From Collybia mongolica (Eukaryota > Basidiomycota > Agaricomycetes > Agaricales > Clitocybaceae), in NCBI GenBank assembly GCA_013420905.1, contig JAAXNY010000011.1, forward strand, positions 2,294,001 through 2,358,000: a stretch of DNA of 64,000 nucleotides, written 5' to 3'. Positions within the stretch are counted from its first letter, which is position 1. Each line of letters begins with the position of its first letter. Below, piece after piece: positions 1 through 11,198 of the stretch. Both the position numbers and the translations under genes were made by a program. The notes beneath the pieces were generated by a model, which did not search any database, was not told the origin of the DNA, and saw nothing but the letters and a program-made list of their open reading frames with translations.

Positions 1-1090
1 GAATTAGTTACCTCCCGATTGTAGGCCAATTCATGTAAATTTCGGCGGCGATTACTGACTTTAGGCCAAGCCATGGCTTTATCCTGCTGAGGTATTACTA
101 CCTAAGTTCCTGTTGTAAAATGCTTCTAACCAAGTCGCTTTAGATAAGTACCACTCGGATTCGAGCGCGAGGCTCTGCCATATCTAGCTTTTTCAATTGG
201 ATGTACGTGTCAGAATCTAACATCACAGCGCTGTGTTAAGGTCATTCCCACAGGTGTGTCTTTGCTGTAGTTGAAATGACCCCTCCGGCCATAGCAAACA
301 TTAGTTGGCGAGTCTTCATCATTTTTGCGATCTTCAACGCGTGTTGGGTTCCACTTGTAAGTTGTTCCTTCAAGAGTTTCAGCTTTCGTCCTCACCAAAT
401 CGTACCATACTGTAGGTCTACTGCGTAAGTCGTTATCCTGTGCCATACACACCCTCATCCGCTCACCATGAGACAACAGTTCTTCCCTGAAACGCATTCG
501 CTCGAATTAGAGGAAATAGATGCCATATTCGAAAAGGGAGGAATCACAGGGGGCGTCTGGAGTAGTCCGGGAGGGAGGACAGTCGTGAGGAAGCGTCATC
601 TTGGGAATGTATCTGACGAGAAGGAGAAGTAGATTACTTCGAATAAGGTATTTGCCATAAAGAAATTTTAGAAATTTTGTATTTGTCTCTCGAACATGTG
701 CCCGTCTTTGATTTTGAACTTCTGGTTAGAAATATCACCCGTTTGCGAGCAATGTCGACTTTTCAAGATATACGAGGATGTGCCTAAGGCTAGGTGGCTT
801 TCTGTAATTGTTTCCGGAGTGTGGAACGTCCATGGTGAGGCACCTCGAGGTGAACGAAATCCAGGGGTGAGGATTTTGACGGGAAACTGATCGACTTAAG
901 ATCACAAACTGCGTTAGGATTTAATGAAAACAGAGTCCAGGAAGTGGTAACGATTGAGTTATTTTCGGGGAGAAATAATCATTGAAAGGGACTTAGCATC
1001 AACCGTCACGCGTCACGTGGAGACCAAGCATAGAAAACATTTTTCATTCGGCAAAGTTTCACCCACCACACTCACCTCTTCTAATTCACC
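1..1090. other. Left-edge stretch without a recognisable gene
   Basis: No family is recognisable. A 95-codon open frame runs on the minus strand at 210-497, but it shows no domain I know, no clear splice structure and no neighbour support. It could be an exon of a gene lying to the left, or chance. The last 200 bases before 1091 are probably the promoter and 5' UTR of the RRM gene. Confidence 0.4.
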
Positions 1091-2159
1091 ATGTTCGCCA
1101 ACATTATCAGAACACAAGCCCGAAATGCATTGGCTTCATGTAGGCCCCGTGTCTCTATGGCTGGTGCTGTCGTTCAGTTGGTTGCCCGACGACCCATGCA
1201 AGCCTTCGTGGCCGTGTCGCGACCATTGTCAACATCGCGTATAGTGCGCAACGACTTTGAGAACGACATTTCTTCTCGGTCGGTTTCGAACAAGGAACCT
1301 ACGGACACACTCTATCTCGGCAACCTACCGTTCAGTATAGAGGAACAGGACATTAGAGAGAAATTTGGGGTGTATGGCCAAATACACTCGTGTAGGATTG
1401 GTGAGTGTCTAACACCTTTTCTTCAATTGTCCTTGAGTCTAATACCAACAAATTTAGCAATGAAACCTGATGGCTCAGTTCGTGGATTCGCTCATATACA
1501 ATTCGTCAAAAAGGCGGATGCCATCGCTGCATACGAATCTGTTGCCGAAGAGCCCATGTATATCATGGACCGTGATGTTCGTGTTGACTATGCTCCCGTC
1601 AGGACGTCTGTTGTCCAAGAGCCATACCATAAACTCTTCTTCCAAGGCTTTGAGGGTGATGAAACCATGCTCCGCAGCGCTGCACAAGAATTTGAGGCTA
1701 GCATTCTGAGCGTTTTCTTCTGTAAGCAAAAGTATCATTACTCTTCGTCCATTTGCCTCTAACGCGGTCTTTTTAGTGAAAAACGCCGAGACGGGAGACC
1801 TAACTGGAAAGGGCTTCATTGATTTTATGACGGTTGACCGTGCGAAAGAAGCGCTGGAGCGACTGAATGGTCAGCGACTGAGCAATGGCACATCGCTCCA
1901 TCTCAGCTTTGCCCGCCCACCAAAAGCAAAATATGGCGAGGGAGGCCAACGTAGCGGCCCCCGTGCTTCCTACGGCGGTGACTGGGGAGGAGGACGCCGC
2001 AGTCTTGAGTACTCTGGGGGTGGGCGCGGTGGAGGCCGCGATGCCTACGGGAGTAGGGGCCGCGGTGGTGGTGGTGGTGGGGGCCGAAGCAGTCAAGGAG
2101 GATATGGACGTGGTGGCGATCGAGGTTACGGCAATGGGGGTAATGAAGGAGTATATTAG
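1091..2159 (+). CDS. Two-RRM, RGG-tailed RNA-binding protein, probably mitochondrial
   Basis: Three exons (1091-1400, 1458-1721, 1777-2159) join in frame to 318 residues; both introns are 55-57 nt with GT-AG ends. The first ~55 residues are rich in Arg, Ser and Ala and almost lack acids, like a mitochondrial presequence. RRM1 (about 75-160) shows RNP2 LYLGNL and RNP1 RGFAHIQF, the latter just after intron 1. RRM2 (about 175-260) shows LFFQGF and GKGFIDFM. The last ~55 residues are a Gly/Arg/Tyr-rich RGG tail. Tandem RRMs plus RGG indicate binding of single-stranded RNA, here most likely in mitochondria. The domains are seen; the location is inferred from the N-terminus; the RNA target is unknown. 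A nuclear or stress-granule glycine-rich RNA-binding protein is the alternative if the presequence reading is wrong. Confidence 0.85.
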
Positions 2160-2862
2160 TCCTTTATCCATTATATCATGATCCAAAAGGTATATCGTAC
2201 TACCATTTAGATACCATCTTATTGTATGTATCACGCTCAAGCGCTATTATGATCACGACAAATAATCACCCCTCATGTTCGTGCGTTGCTAAATTCTAAC
2301 GAAATGACACCTCCGCTGAAATTTTTTTGGGTATATGTATTATTTGCACAGTATAATGTGACTACAATCCAATATGCTCTCCTTGCAACTTATGAGATGA
2401 CCATAAGGCGAGCAGACGTGTTGTTTATTAAATATGTAGAGTTTTAAGTTTAACTTAAAACGTCAGGGGATTACCATGTATTGAGTCCGTAAAAATCATT
2501 GCGTGTGATTCGAGGGGGAGAACCAATCTGGGAGTCTATGCGGGCCTATGAGTGTTTTCGGACTGGAAAGTAGGACAAGTGGGAGCGTAGTTTTCATGAC
2601 GTGCTGCGTTCTAAATAGCCCGTTGTGGCACGTAATATCACATGGAGTCACAATAGGGGTGCGTTCATTCTCTCTACCTATACTTATGAGGGGACAAGCT
2701 GGGAATATCCATGATACTGAGCGATCTGACCGACGGCTTTAGCGGTACCTTAGCATCATCCGCCGTCAACCTCAACTGAAATAGTGATTCTGCAATACGC
2801 ATGCACTATAGCGATAGACCATCTGATCGGTCTAAACGTATAGTAATCGGCACCTCAGTCAC
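2160..2862. other. Convergent intergenic spacer
   Basis: This lies between the 3' ends of the RRM gene (+) and the conserved unknown gene (-). It is AT-rich with only short open frames in all six readings. It presumably holds both 3' UTRs. I see no repeat or RNA gene in it. Confidence 0.5.
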
Positions 2863-4031
2863 TCAAGGCCGCCAAATAACTCTACAGTAAGACTGGATTC
2901 AGTGTTGAAAAGCGGAACGAACAGAAAACGATCGCACCTCACGCTCTTCCAAGAATTCTAAGTATGTGAGAGCAACTGCGATCCAAAAACTGGTCTCCAC
3001 GCCCAGAAGTCGCTCTTCCGCCTGTTCGATCTCGATCAAGCCCGTCAGAGATCGGACTGTTAACACTGGCGTGCGGTCATGGAAGACTAGCACGGGCGGG
3101 CAGGTGGGTGTCGCGGGCACCACGAGAGGGGCCTCGATCACTGGATTTGCAGCGGCATAGGGAGGCGGAGGCGATAGCGGCGTAGAGGCCGGGACGCGAC
3201 CGAGCGTAAATGAATTTGAATGGGAGGGCCGATGGTTCTTCAATATGGATAATGCGCGTGCAAAGAAGGAGTTGCTTGTCGGTTGGACTGGTTGCGTGGA
3301 GTGTGGAGCGAGAATAAATTGTGTGATTTGGGAGGAGGGGGGAGGTCTTCCAAGAGTCCGCTTCTTGGGTAGCTCATCCAGCTTTGCATGAACAGAGGAC
3401 GGCGATGGCGGTTGGATGACAAGAGCGGGTGGGGTTGGTGGGTATGAATGGATGCTCCGTCGGCCTGTGTGTTCTTCTAGAGTGAGCTCCCGTTCGTTTC
3501 GGGAGTGTGGTAGTATATTGGTCCGAGAACTGAATGATAGGGCCGCGTCTACATAGTACGGAGATGGCCTCGGGACAGGTACTAATGGGATAAAGACACC
3601 TGGAGGGAACGACGGCGCCCGAATTCGAATGTACCATCCGCGTTTTGGGCGGTGGATCGTCCAGCAGATTGTGCTCGTAGGATTGTGCTGTAATATGGGC
3701 CATGAAACCTGCCAACTAGCTTAGAGGGTTTGAAACCTACTCACAACAAAATGCTCCACGATCTCTTCGTCGCTCAGGAACCGCTCCTAGACTGGGTCAG
3801 CGCGTTGATAGGTCTCCCGCCTGGTCGGTCTTTGACCTGCCTTGTACCATAATATTGTCTCTGAACCTTCCTCCGATACATTGATTCTCACGTCTTGAAT
3901 GACATCCGAGCTATTGGGAATTGGTCAGAATTCTCGTCGGACCTGGCATGCACGCTCACCCACCTCTGAACGACAAAACGCGAAACAGGAGGCGGTGAAG
4001 AGGTCGGTAGGGTATCAGTGGGGGCACTCAT
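2863..4031 (-). CDS. Conserved fungal protein of unknown function
   Basis: I reconstruct a five-exon gene of about 330 residues. It starts at the ATG at 4031-4029 (MSAPTDTLPTSS...) and stops with TGA at 2865-2863. Exon joins give SSDVIQDVRINVSEE, then ERFLSDEEIVEHFV, then a long exon with RGWYIRIRAPSFPPGVFIPL, then a Pro/Ser-rich low-complexity stretch, then EQAEERLLGVETSFWIAVAL and a short final exon. The intron at 3787-3840 appears to begin with GC (AAG|GCAGGT), because only that keeps the conserved frame. The order of a structured N-terminal module, a disordered middle and a helical C-terminus looks like a real conserved protein, but I do not recognise the family and propose no function. 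It shares a 139-bp divergent promoter with COQ8. Confidence 0.65.
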
Positions 4032-4170
4032 TGCTTAAGTTTGAGATACGTCCAAGGCGCCAGCGCCGACGTTCGATTAACTGGTCCGGGAATTCAGTGA
4101 TCGGAAGGGGCCTGAGCGGTGTGAACGTGACCGACGCTTCGCCCGCAACTTTCCCAGTCTCAGGCTTTTC
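4032..4170. promoter_or_regulatory. Divergent promoter, unknown gene / COQ8
   Basis: Only 139 bp separate the two start codons, so both 5' UTRs and core promoters must fit here or overlap. No TATA box is obvious. Confidence 0.5.
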
Positions 4171-6670
4171 ATGCCACCAAGCCCGGCTTATAACCTGCTT
4201 TGCGTGTTATGCTCAACTGCTAATATCCTATCACATGCGGCTCGTTACAGAGCATCCCAAGTCGCGTCTGTAACCCAGCAAAAATGGGATTCGTCAAACA
4301 GGCCCCAGAATACGGGCGCGTCAACTACCAACACGAATCCGCTTGATGGTGGAACCAATGTAGAAGGACGAGACCAGGGTGAAGTCCAAGATCGACACGT
4401 TTCCCCTTCATTCCGGCAAAGAGTGGAGCTTGCATCCGCCAAACAAAGTGAATGGAAAAGAGTTGCGGATACACTTGGAGAGACAGAGACGGGGGTTGCC
4501 CAGCCTTCAATATCGCAAAGTGTGGTTGAACGACCAGTCACTTTTCTGTCTAGTTTCGATCTACCTGAGGGTGAAGCGAACAAAGAAGTGCATGTAATTC
4601 GACAAGATACCACCCCTTCGTTTCAATCGAGTCCTGAGCCTCCACTGGTCCTACCGAATGTTCGGATACCAAATGTGGGGAAAACTGTGGATATAGGGAA
4701 TCGTCCAGCGAGCATGCTAGAGACATCTTCTCAGAGCCTTCAAGCTCATGGTCAGGCCGAGAATGTCGTGGAGGAGACGGTGGTTTGACGTTTTATTTTG
4801 AGGTCTCAGCCAAGTATAACTGATATGGAACTCATAGGCTGCACTCGACACTCCTGTACAAGAGCTTGTTATGCCAACACGGAATCTTCAGTCGTCTAAG
4901 GTTCCCTCATCACGGATAGGCAGACTTTTCCACTACGGAGGTATGGTTTTCTGATTTTTGCCTCATGCATTTGCCGAATCTTCAAACAGGGCTTGCTGCT
5001 TCCCTGGGGTATGGTGCAGCGTCCGAAATACTCCGCAGGACCGGGAGCGCGTCCGATGAACAAGCGCCCTCTGTCATGATGACCGAGGCCAATATCAAAC
5101 GCCTTGTCTCAAAACTCTCTCAAATGCGTGGGGCCGCCCTCAAGCTAGGCCAGTTCATGAGCATTCAAGGTGAACAAACTCCGAACTCCGTAAGTTCACT
5201 TGCTGACCGTAGTAGATACACACGTCTTGCCCACGGAAATTGACAGGATATTTAGGAGGGTACAAGACAGTGCCCATTACATGCCAGATTGGCAGATGGA
5301 GGTACGCTAGTTCTTGTCCTGTATAGTCGTTTTTCTGACAGGATCCCCAGAAAGTCATGACCAGCTCCATCGGCGCCGATTGGGCGACGAATTTCACCAG
5401 CTTTGATCGCCTTCCATTCGCAGCGGCCTCGATCGGGCAAGTCCACACCGCGATCCTTGCACCCTCAGTATCCCCTACCGGCCGTCCAGAGCCCGTTGCA
5501 GTGAAAATTCAATTCCCCAATATTGTCAACTCAATAGAAAGTGATCTGGGATACATCAAGTTGCTCTTGACGGCAGGAAGACTACTTCCGAAAGGTTTAT
5601 TTTTGGATCGAACCATCGATGTATGAACAGCATCCCAAACTATCCATAATCATAACTCACAACCTGTCTAGGTTATGAAAGGCGAGCTCGCGGACGAGTG
5701 CAACTATAGCCGGGAAGCATCGTTCCTGACAAAGTTCGGTTCCCCGGCCTTGCTTGGTGGTGACGAGCGTTTCAAGGTACCATGGGTTTGGAAAGGGAGT
5801 ACTGATTGTGTGTTGGTAATGGAGAAGGTGAATGGGACCAGCGTTGGAGACGCAGATCTCAGTGGCCTGAACAAGCGCGATCGGGACGACGTGAGTAGTC
5901 TTTTGTTTTAGTCCTGCTTCACCTCTGACAAAATATCATGAATAGATTGCGTCGTGGATAATGGAACTGTGCCTCAAAGAGCTTTTCGAGTTCAGAGCTA
6001 TGCAGACCGATCCTAACTGGTCAAATTTCCTCTGGAACGCTCAAACGCGTCAGGTTAGGAAAATCTTCGTTCTCCCCCGTGCTCTGAAAATTCAACGTTC
6101 TATAGGTGGAACTCGTTGATTTTGGTGCGACCCGCGAATATTCGAAGGAATTCATGGATTCCTGGTTGCGACTGCTTCAAGCTGCCGCTTCAGAGGATAG
6201 GGATGCATGCATAGAATGGAGTCTAAAGTTGGGGTATCTAACTGGAGCTGAGAACCAGGTGTGCCATAAAAGCCCTTTGCCATCTATCATCCGCCTCAAG
6301 GCTGACTACCATGTAGGTTATGTTGGACGCCCACGTCAACTCGATGGTGCTACTCGCAACGCCCTTCAGGGCTTCGGCCCCTCAACCGTTTGAATTTGGC
6401 CAGGGTTCACAGTGGGCTGACATCACAGCCGAGATCAGGGCGCAAATTCCGGTCATGCTCGCGCATAGACTCACGCCACCACCTCGGGAAACGTATAGCC
6501 TGAATCGGTATGTTGTGTGTGGGCGTCAATTGGAATACCTATTGACCTTGTTTTTTATCTCACGCAGAAAGCTGAGTGGGACGTTCTTGTTAGCCTCGCG
6601 CCTTGGTGCAACTGTTGATACCAAGGCTATTTGGGATCGTGTTGTGGAAAAGTACGAATTTAGCTCTTAG
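4171..6670 (+). CDS. COQ8: COQ8/ABC1-family atypical kinase for ubiquinone biosynthesis
   Basis: Ten exons (4171-4782, 4838-4940, 4990-5169, 5216-5301, 5342-5620, 5672-5890, 5946-6053, 6106-6258, 6317-6507, 6568-6670) join in frame to 677 residues. The UbiB-family marks are clear: [20 protein letters not shown], the KxGQ signature in [12 protein letters not shown], the Ala-rich loop AAASIGQVH replacing a normal P-loop, the nucleotide-binding Lys in VAVKIQFP, and the metal-binding VDFGATRE near the end. COQ8 acts on the matrix side of the inner mitochondrial membrane and supports the coenzyme Q synthome; its ATPase activity is better established than protein kinase activity. The N-terminal ~200 residues before the KxGQ region are low in conservation and contain the targeting region. 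The 4171 start is chosen because it opens a basic, acid-poor leader in frame. No inactivating changes were seen. Confidence 0.93.
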
Positions 6671-7374
6671 AAATAATACTCAATAGGCCTTGTCGTAGAA
6701 AATATGCTAGTTGAAATTCTGCTCAAAACATGGACCGAGGCATGTCGATTGGAGTGAATCATAAAACATACCAATATTAGGTGACGGTGCTCGATATTCA
6801 TGCGAGTGGGCACTGCCGGCGTCCGCACTCGATTGCTTAAGGATATCATGGTTCATCCTACCTACACCAGGCGCTGAGAAAACTAATTTACACCAGCCAC
6901 CCACCAATCAATATGCCTCCTTGATCTTTTAGGTCGATTCCTAGTAATTTTTGCTCCTCGAGAATGTGTGTTGGGCATCTGCCTGATCATATTGTTAGTT
7001 GGTGCATCTCTTGTGGTGATGCAGACTGCGTCCTTTCAGTACAACTCGTTTCACTTCATGAAGTCGTTGAATGGTGGCAGACGGTGGTGCGGCCGCTCAG
7101 TAAGCTTCCGTTGATAGTGTATTGGAAGTGGTTTCCACGTGTTTTGATTTCAGACGTGACTGTCGAACTCAAGACGTTGCACTAAAGACGTGCACAGTCC
7201 GGGTAAGAATGGCGATTCTAGTCTAAACGATAGCCAACAGTGAGTTGGTAGAATTAAAAATAGGCCTGGAAACAAGAAAGTATGGCTGGCGTTGAAACCA
7301 GCATGCAAGAGAGAATCCCTCCGTGTTCTATGCGTAATTGATGAGAGTCATGATTCTATGAGTCGTAGATATCT
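6671..7374. other. Convergent spacer between COQ8 and OPI3
   Basis: About 700 bp with only short overlapping open frames and no recognisable protein or RNA signal. It presumably holds the two 3' UTRs. Confidence 0.5.
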
Positions 7375-8279
7375 TCAAATCTCCTTCTTGGACCCCTTCA
7401 CCCGCTCCTCCGCGCGTTTTGTGTAGATCATATCCGTAAAGGGCCTAGAACGCATATTAGTGGGAACCTTGATTTTTGTGGATATGTAGAACTGACCCCT
7501 CAAAGCGAAGAGCAATGATATAGACAATATATACATAGACGGTGATGAGCAGTCCAGCCGGTCGTTCATACCTTCGTACAAAATGAATTACAAATAGTAA
7601 AACATAAAAACATAACTCTTACCAGAGTGCACCTGCTGCAAAACACATCGTGCTGCCAACGTACATCGGATCACGGAGGACATTGAACGGGAATCTACGT
7701 GGCATTCAATTGAGAGGGTTGCACTTTTCAAGGGTACGATAATAACACGTACCCCTCGACGCGGTGATCCATGAGAATGCCAAAGTAGTCCCCAAGGAAC
7801 GTCCCTGTTACTCCCAAGGCCCAGGTCGACGTGATCACGAAAGTTTGGCCGATAATGAACAACGCGACCGGGACAATTGTCGCGAATGGTTCTGGTAGGA
7901 TGGCTTTGATTGGCTGACCCTCCAACGCACGGTGGTACCTATTCTTAGTGACTTAGAGGTCGGAGGTCACTGCATCACGCCTGCTATAATTGACATACAG
8001 AGAGTCCCGCAGGATACCGAATGAGAAAATCATAAATGCCAAAAAGTAGCAGCCATAGCGAGGGTTTCCACCGAATATCCGTGTTATGGTTTTATTTCTG
8101 TACTCTTAGGAAGCATAGTTAGCCGGTTGTGACAGTTGGGGAAGTCGGAGCAACAACTCACCATTTTGGGCGACAATGTTCCACGCTGTCGGGTTGAAAG
8201 CAATAGCCAACAAAGCTATTGTCAACGACGACTGCGAAAAGTCGACCAGCGGGGAGAGGTCACGGAGGGTGAAGGACAT
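7375..8279 (-). CDS. OPI3: Phospholipid methyltransferase (phosphatidyl-N-methylethanolamine N-methyltransferase)
   Basis: Six exons join to about 208 residues from the ATG at 8279-8277 (MSFTLRDLSPLVDF) to the TGA at 7377-7375. The joined sequence carries the family landmarks: FNPTAWNIVAQNEYRNKTIT, GTFLGDYFGILMDHRVEG, then across an intron FPFNVLRDPMYVGSTMCFAA, and finally PFTDMIYTKRAEE. The length and four hydrophobic stretches match the small ER-membrane PEMT/OPI3 class, not the much larger CHO2. The enzyme transfers methyl groups from S-adenosylmethionine to mono- and dimethyl-phosphatidylethanolamine, ending in phosphatidylcholine. It is divergently arranged with an F-box gene. I am sure of the family; which methylation steps it performs is inferred from the OPI3-like size. 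Confidence 0.92.
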
Positions 8280-8531
8280 CGTTAAAGAATGGCTTCGCTG
8301 GCGAGCGCGTCAACGTCGAAGAAGGAAAAACGTTAAAGAAATTTATTTTTTACGTAATAACACCTTGTGCTTGCCGATTGCACTCCAGGTTAATGTGTTT
8401 TTCCTATTTGGTAGGCGGGACTCCGTTTCGAGATCAGCGACACAGCCTCGGTAGTGTAAGTATATATATATGGTTTCTCCCCCCCGCCCCTGCTGCTGCC
8501 ACCCTGCCACCCTCTCCTAGTTCGACTGAAA
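8280..8531. promoter_or_regulatory. Divergent promoter, OPI3 / F-box gene
   Basis: A 252-bp spacer between start codons. A TATA-like run (tatatatatatgg, about 8461-8473) lies about 60 bp upstream of the F-box start, followed by a pyrimidine-rich stretch typical of fungal transcription start regions. Confidence 0.5.
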
Positions 8532-10094
8532 ATGCAAACACGACGATGCCTTTTCATTCCGGAAATATTCGACAACATTTGTTTCGAATCCACGGATTCA
8601 CCATCACTCGCGGCTCTGGCGCGGACATGTAGAAGTTTTCGCGACATCGCCCTGGACCACTTGTGGTCCGATATCGACGATATTGCCCCTCTAGTAAAGT
8701 GTATGCCTCCGGATTTGTTTGACGGAGAATTGGATGGAATAAAGGTACACTAGAGCTTGCATGTGTGGTCCTAACCAGTTTTGACGCGCTATACCCAGGA
8801 GTTTTCAAGGCCTATTGTAGAAAACGATTGGATCAGGTTTAGAGAATACAGCAGACGCGTCAAGATTATAGATATGGATTGTTACTCCCAATGTAGTAGC
8901 GTGGACGTATATCGACTATTAGGTGAGGCCACAGGGGTTCAGCCTCTGTTACCCAACGTCAAGGAAGTCTTCTGGACAATTTTGGACCATACCTATCTTC
9001 TCTATCTCCATGTTGTCATGGGCCCTAAAGTTATTAACCTTGGTCTGCATATCGAGTGCACGAGGATGAAGCTCAGTGAAGGCAAACGATTGGACGTTAT
9101 CAAAAACCTAGCCTCGGCATATCCCCTCCTCGAGAACGTCCAACTCTTCTATCCTCAGAATACGATACAGAAAGTAGTTTCAAACGTTATTTGTGGCTGG
9201 ACTCAACTTCGAAACCTCGACGTTGATAGGTTATCACCAGCCGCCCTCATACATATAGCAAGCCTTCCCTACCTTCATCATCTGTCTTTCCGCGGTGTCG
9301 ATACTCTAACACCCCTAGAAAACTTCCCCCAAGCACGTACTCATCCATCATTTCCCGCTCTCCAACACCTCGAAATTGTCACCACGAGACTCTCTTTCTG
9401 CACCAGCTTGATCGAAAGCATGCGATCCTGTGCACTGAAATTCATACAAATTAAGGTTTATGACGATCAATTGACAATAGCATGGAAGCGTGTTTTCCTT
9501 GCTTTGCAAAATCATTGCAAGACATCGTCCCTCGTAAACGCCAATTTCGCGCAAGCCGACTTCCCACAAGTCCAAGAAGGTCAGGCAGAGTATACAGCTA
9601 CAATCGACACCTTTCAACCCCTTCTTTCCTTCCCTAACCTGAAATATATATCCCTTCCGTTTTCACATACTATTATCACCGACTCTGCAGCAGAGGCCAT
9701 GGCCATGGCTTGGCCATGCGCGAAGATGATTACTCTAACACATGGGCAAAATCGGCCGTGCCTCACATTGCAGGGACTGGTCCCTTTTGCGTATCATTGT
9801 CTAGAACTCGTGTCTTTGGATCTGACTCTTGATGCATTGTCGATTCCGAGTAGCAACTCAAAAATTGAAAACATACGAATTCGAAGGGGTAACAAAAACC
9901 TTGTCCTTCGGCTGCAACCCGCTGGTTCCCCCATGGAGTCTCCAGAAGAAGCTGCCGCTTTCCTATCTACACTCTGTGTCAGTGTCCTGTTGCGGGGCAT
10001 CTACAATGGAACTGGCTTCGACATCGACCCGACCTCTCAGTGGCCGCTAGTGGCATCACTTCTCAAAGAGTCATATACTAAGCGTAGAGTCTAG
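8532..10094 (+). CDS. F-box protein with leucine-rich C-terminal region
   Basis: Two exons (8532-8744, 8799-10094) give 502 residues. The N-terminus fits an F-box (about residues 5-55): IPEIFDN near the start, SLAALARTCRSFRDIALDHLW and a following Trp-containing segment. The remainder has irregular Leu-rich strands (RNLDVDRL, LHHLSFRG, LQHLEIV, LKYISLP) like the degenerate repeats of the many fungal F-box/LRR-like proteins. F-box proteins bind Skp1 and recruit substrates to SCF ubiquitin ligases; the substrate cannot be read from the sequence. Such genes form large variable families in mushrooms. The single 54-nt intron has consensus ends and joins in frame. Confidence 0.8.
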
Positions 10095-10394
10095 CAAATG
10101 CCTTTCTTCGCCCGTCTTGGTCCAGAAGTACAGACCTGTCTGCATAGTGGTGCACTGACTCCGCTACTCATAATGATGGTCAAGGCCAAAGAGGAGAGTG
10201 CTAATCAGGGGTTGTCCAGGCGCGGACACTAGACACTTTCCCGAATTTACATCATCGGACGTTATATAATAAATTAGTTTTCAAAAGCATGCAAAGAACA
10301 CTCGCGTTCGTTAGAGAAATGTGCATTTGATGGACCTGCGGAGTAAATTTGCGAGACTTCAAGCTTCGAGAATGGCTTTTTGAATAAATCACGA

Positions 10395-10999
10395 CTAGGA
10401 GAACCATCCTTTTGGTTGATCAATTTCGTCGTCTTTTATCTCTCCGTCTCGCTTCTGTCTCAATTTCTCCAGGATGCTCTTCACACCTTCGACGTCACCT
10501 ATGCTAGCCTGTCCACCATGCCAATCGACCACAATGGGCCACTTGAGCGCAGCTGGATTGTGCAACCCTAGGTCCGCGATACCCGACACAGTTTCAGGTC
10601 GCTCACTGCCCGAGGGTGCGGAGTAATGCGCAGATAAGAATGCAAAGGATGGAGAAACGCTCTTTGATGGAAGATAGGATAGTATCGTGCGGAGCTGATC
10701 TGCATTTGGTGTGCCCTCTACGACCTCAAGGTTGAATTGTAGCGGGGGACTGTCTGGCTTGCTCGGAGGATATGGAGAGGACACAGACGACCGTAAAATA
10801 TTCAAGGCCTTTGTAGACGGTGGGGAAGACGGTTGGTGGCTAGGTATGGATGTCAGAAGTGTCCACATTTCATATAATGGTTTAACGTACAATATGGAAA
10901 TCTCGGGCTGAGTCACGAAGGTCCTACGTATTTAGAACGTCCTCTGTAGAGACTTGGGTTGAGTAAACGCACCAGCTTTCTTCGGAATGAGTTAAACAT
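10395..10999 (-). CDS. FMP46: FMP46-like (DUF1687) thioredoxin-fold mitochondrial protein
   Basis: Three exons give 162 residues: MFNSFRRKL, then PEISI, then FHQPSSPPSTKALNILRSS and onward. The joins were chosen because they restore the family pattern 'PEIxIFHxPxSPPSxKAL'. Later landmarks are QFNLEVVEGTPNADQLRTIL, a helix-rich middle and WPIVVDWHGGQASIGDVEGV followed by KSILEKLRQKRDGE. I associate this pattern with DUF1687/FMP46, described as putative mitochondrial redox proteins with a thioredoxin-like fold. No CxxC is visible, so a classical disulfide reductase activity is not supported. The short basic leader fits mitochondrial import. It is divergent from the rhodanese gene (199 bp between starts). 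Confidence 0.7.
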
Positions 11000-11198
11000 C
11001 GTGCAGGTTTCGTTATTAGCTTCTTGTCGTTGAATGGGGAGTGAATTCGGTCCCGACCCCCTGGACCGATGTCATGAGTTTACATGTGGGGAGAATGGCA
11101 AACATCGCGCTACTGTCGCCGCGATCTCACAAATCATTACCATGCCCAGCGTGGATACGCTGCTAGCTATTCCTCATTGAAACACGCCTTCTACGATC
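11000..11198. promoter_or_regulatory. Divergent promoter, FMP46-like / rhodanese gene
   Basis: A 199-bp spacer between start codons that must serve both genes. No TATA box was seen. Confidence 0.45.
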
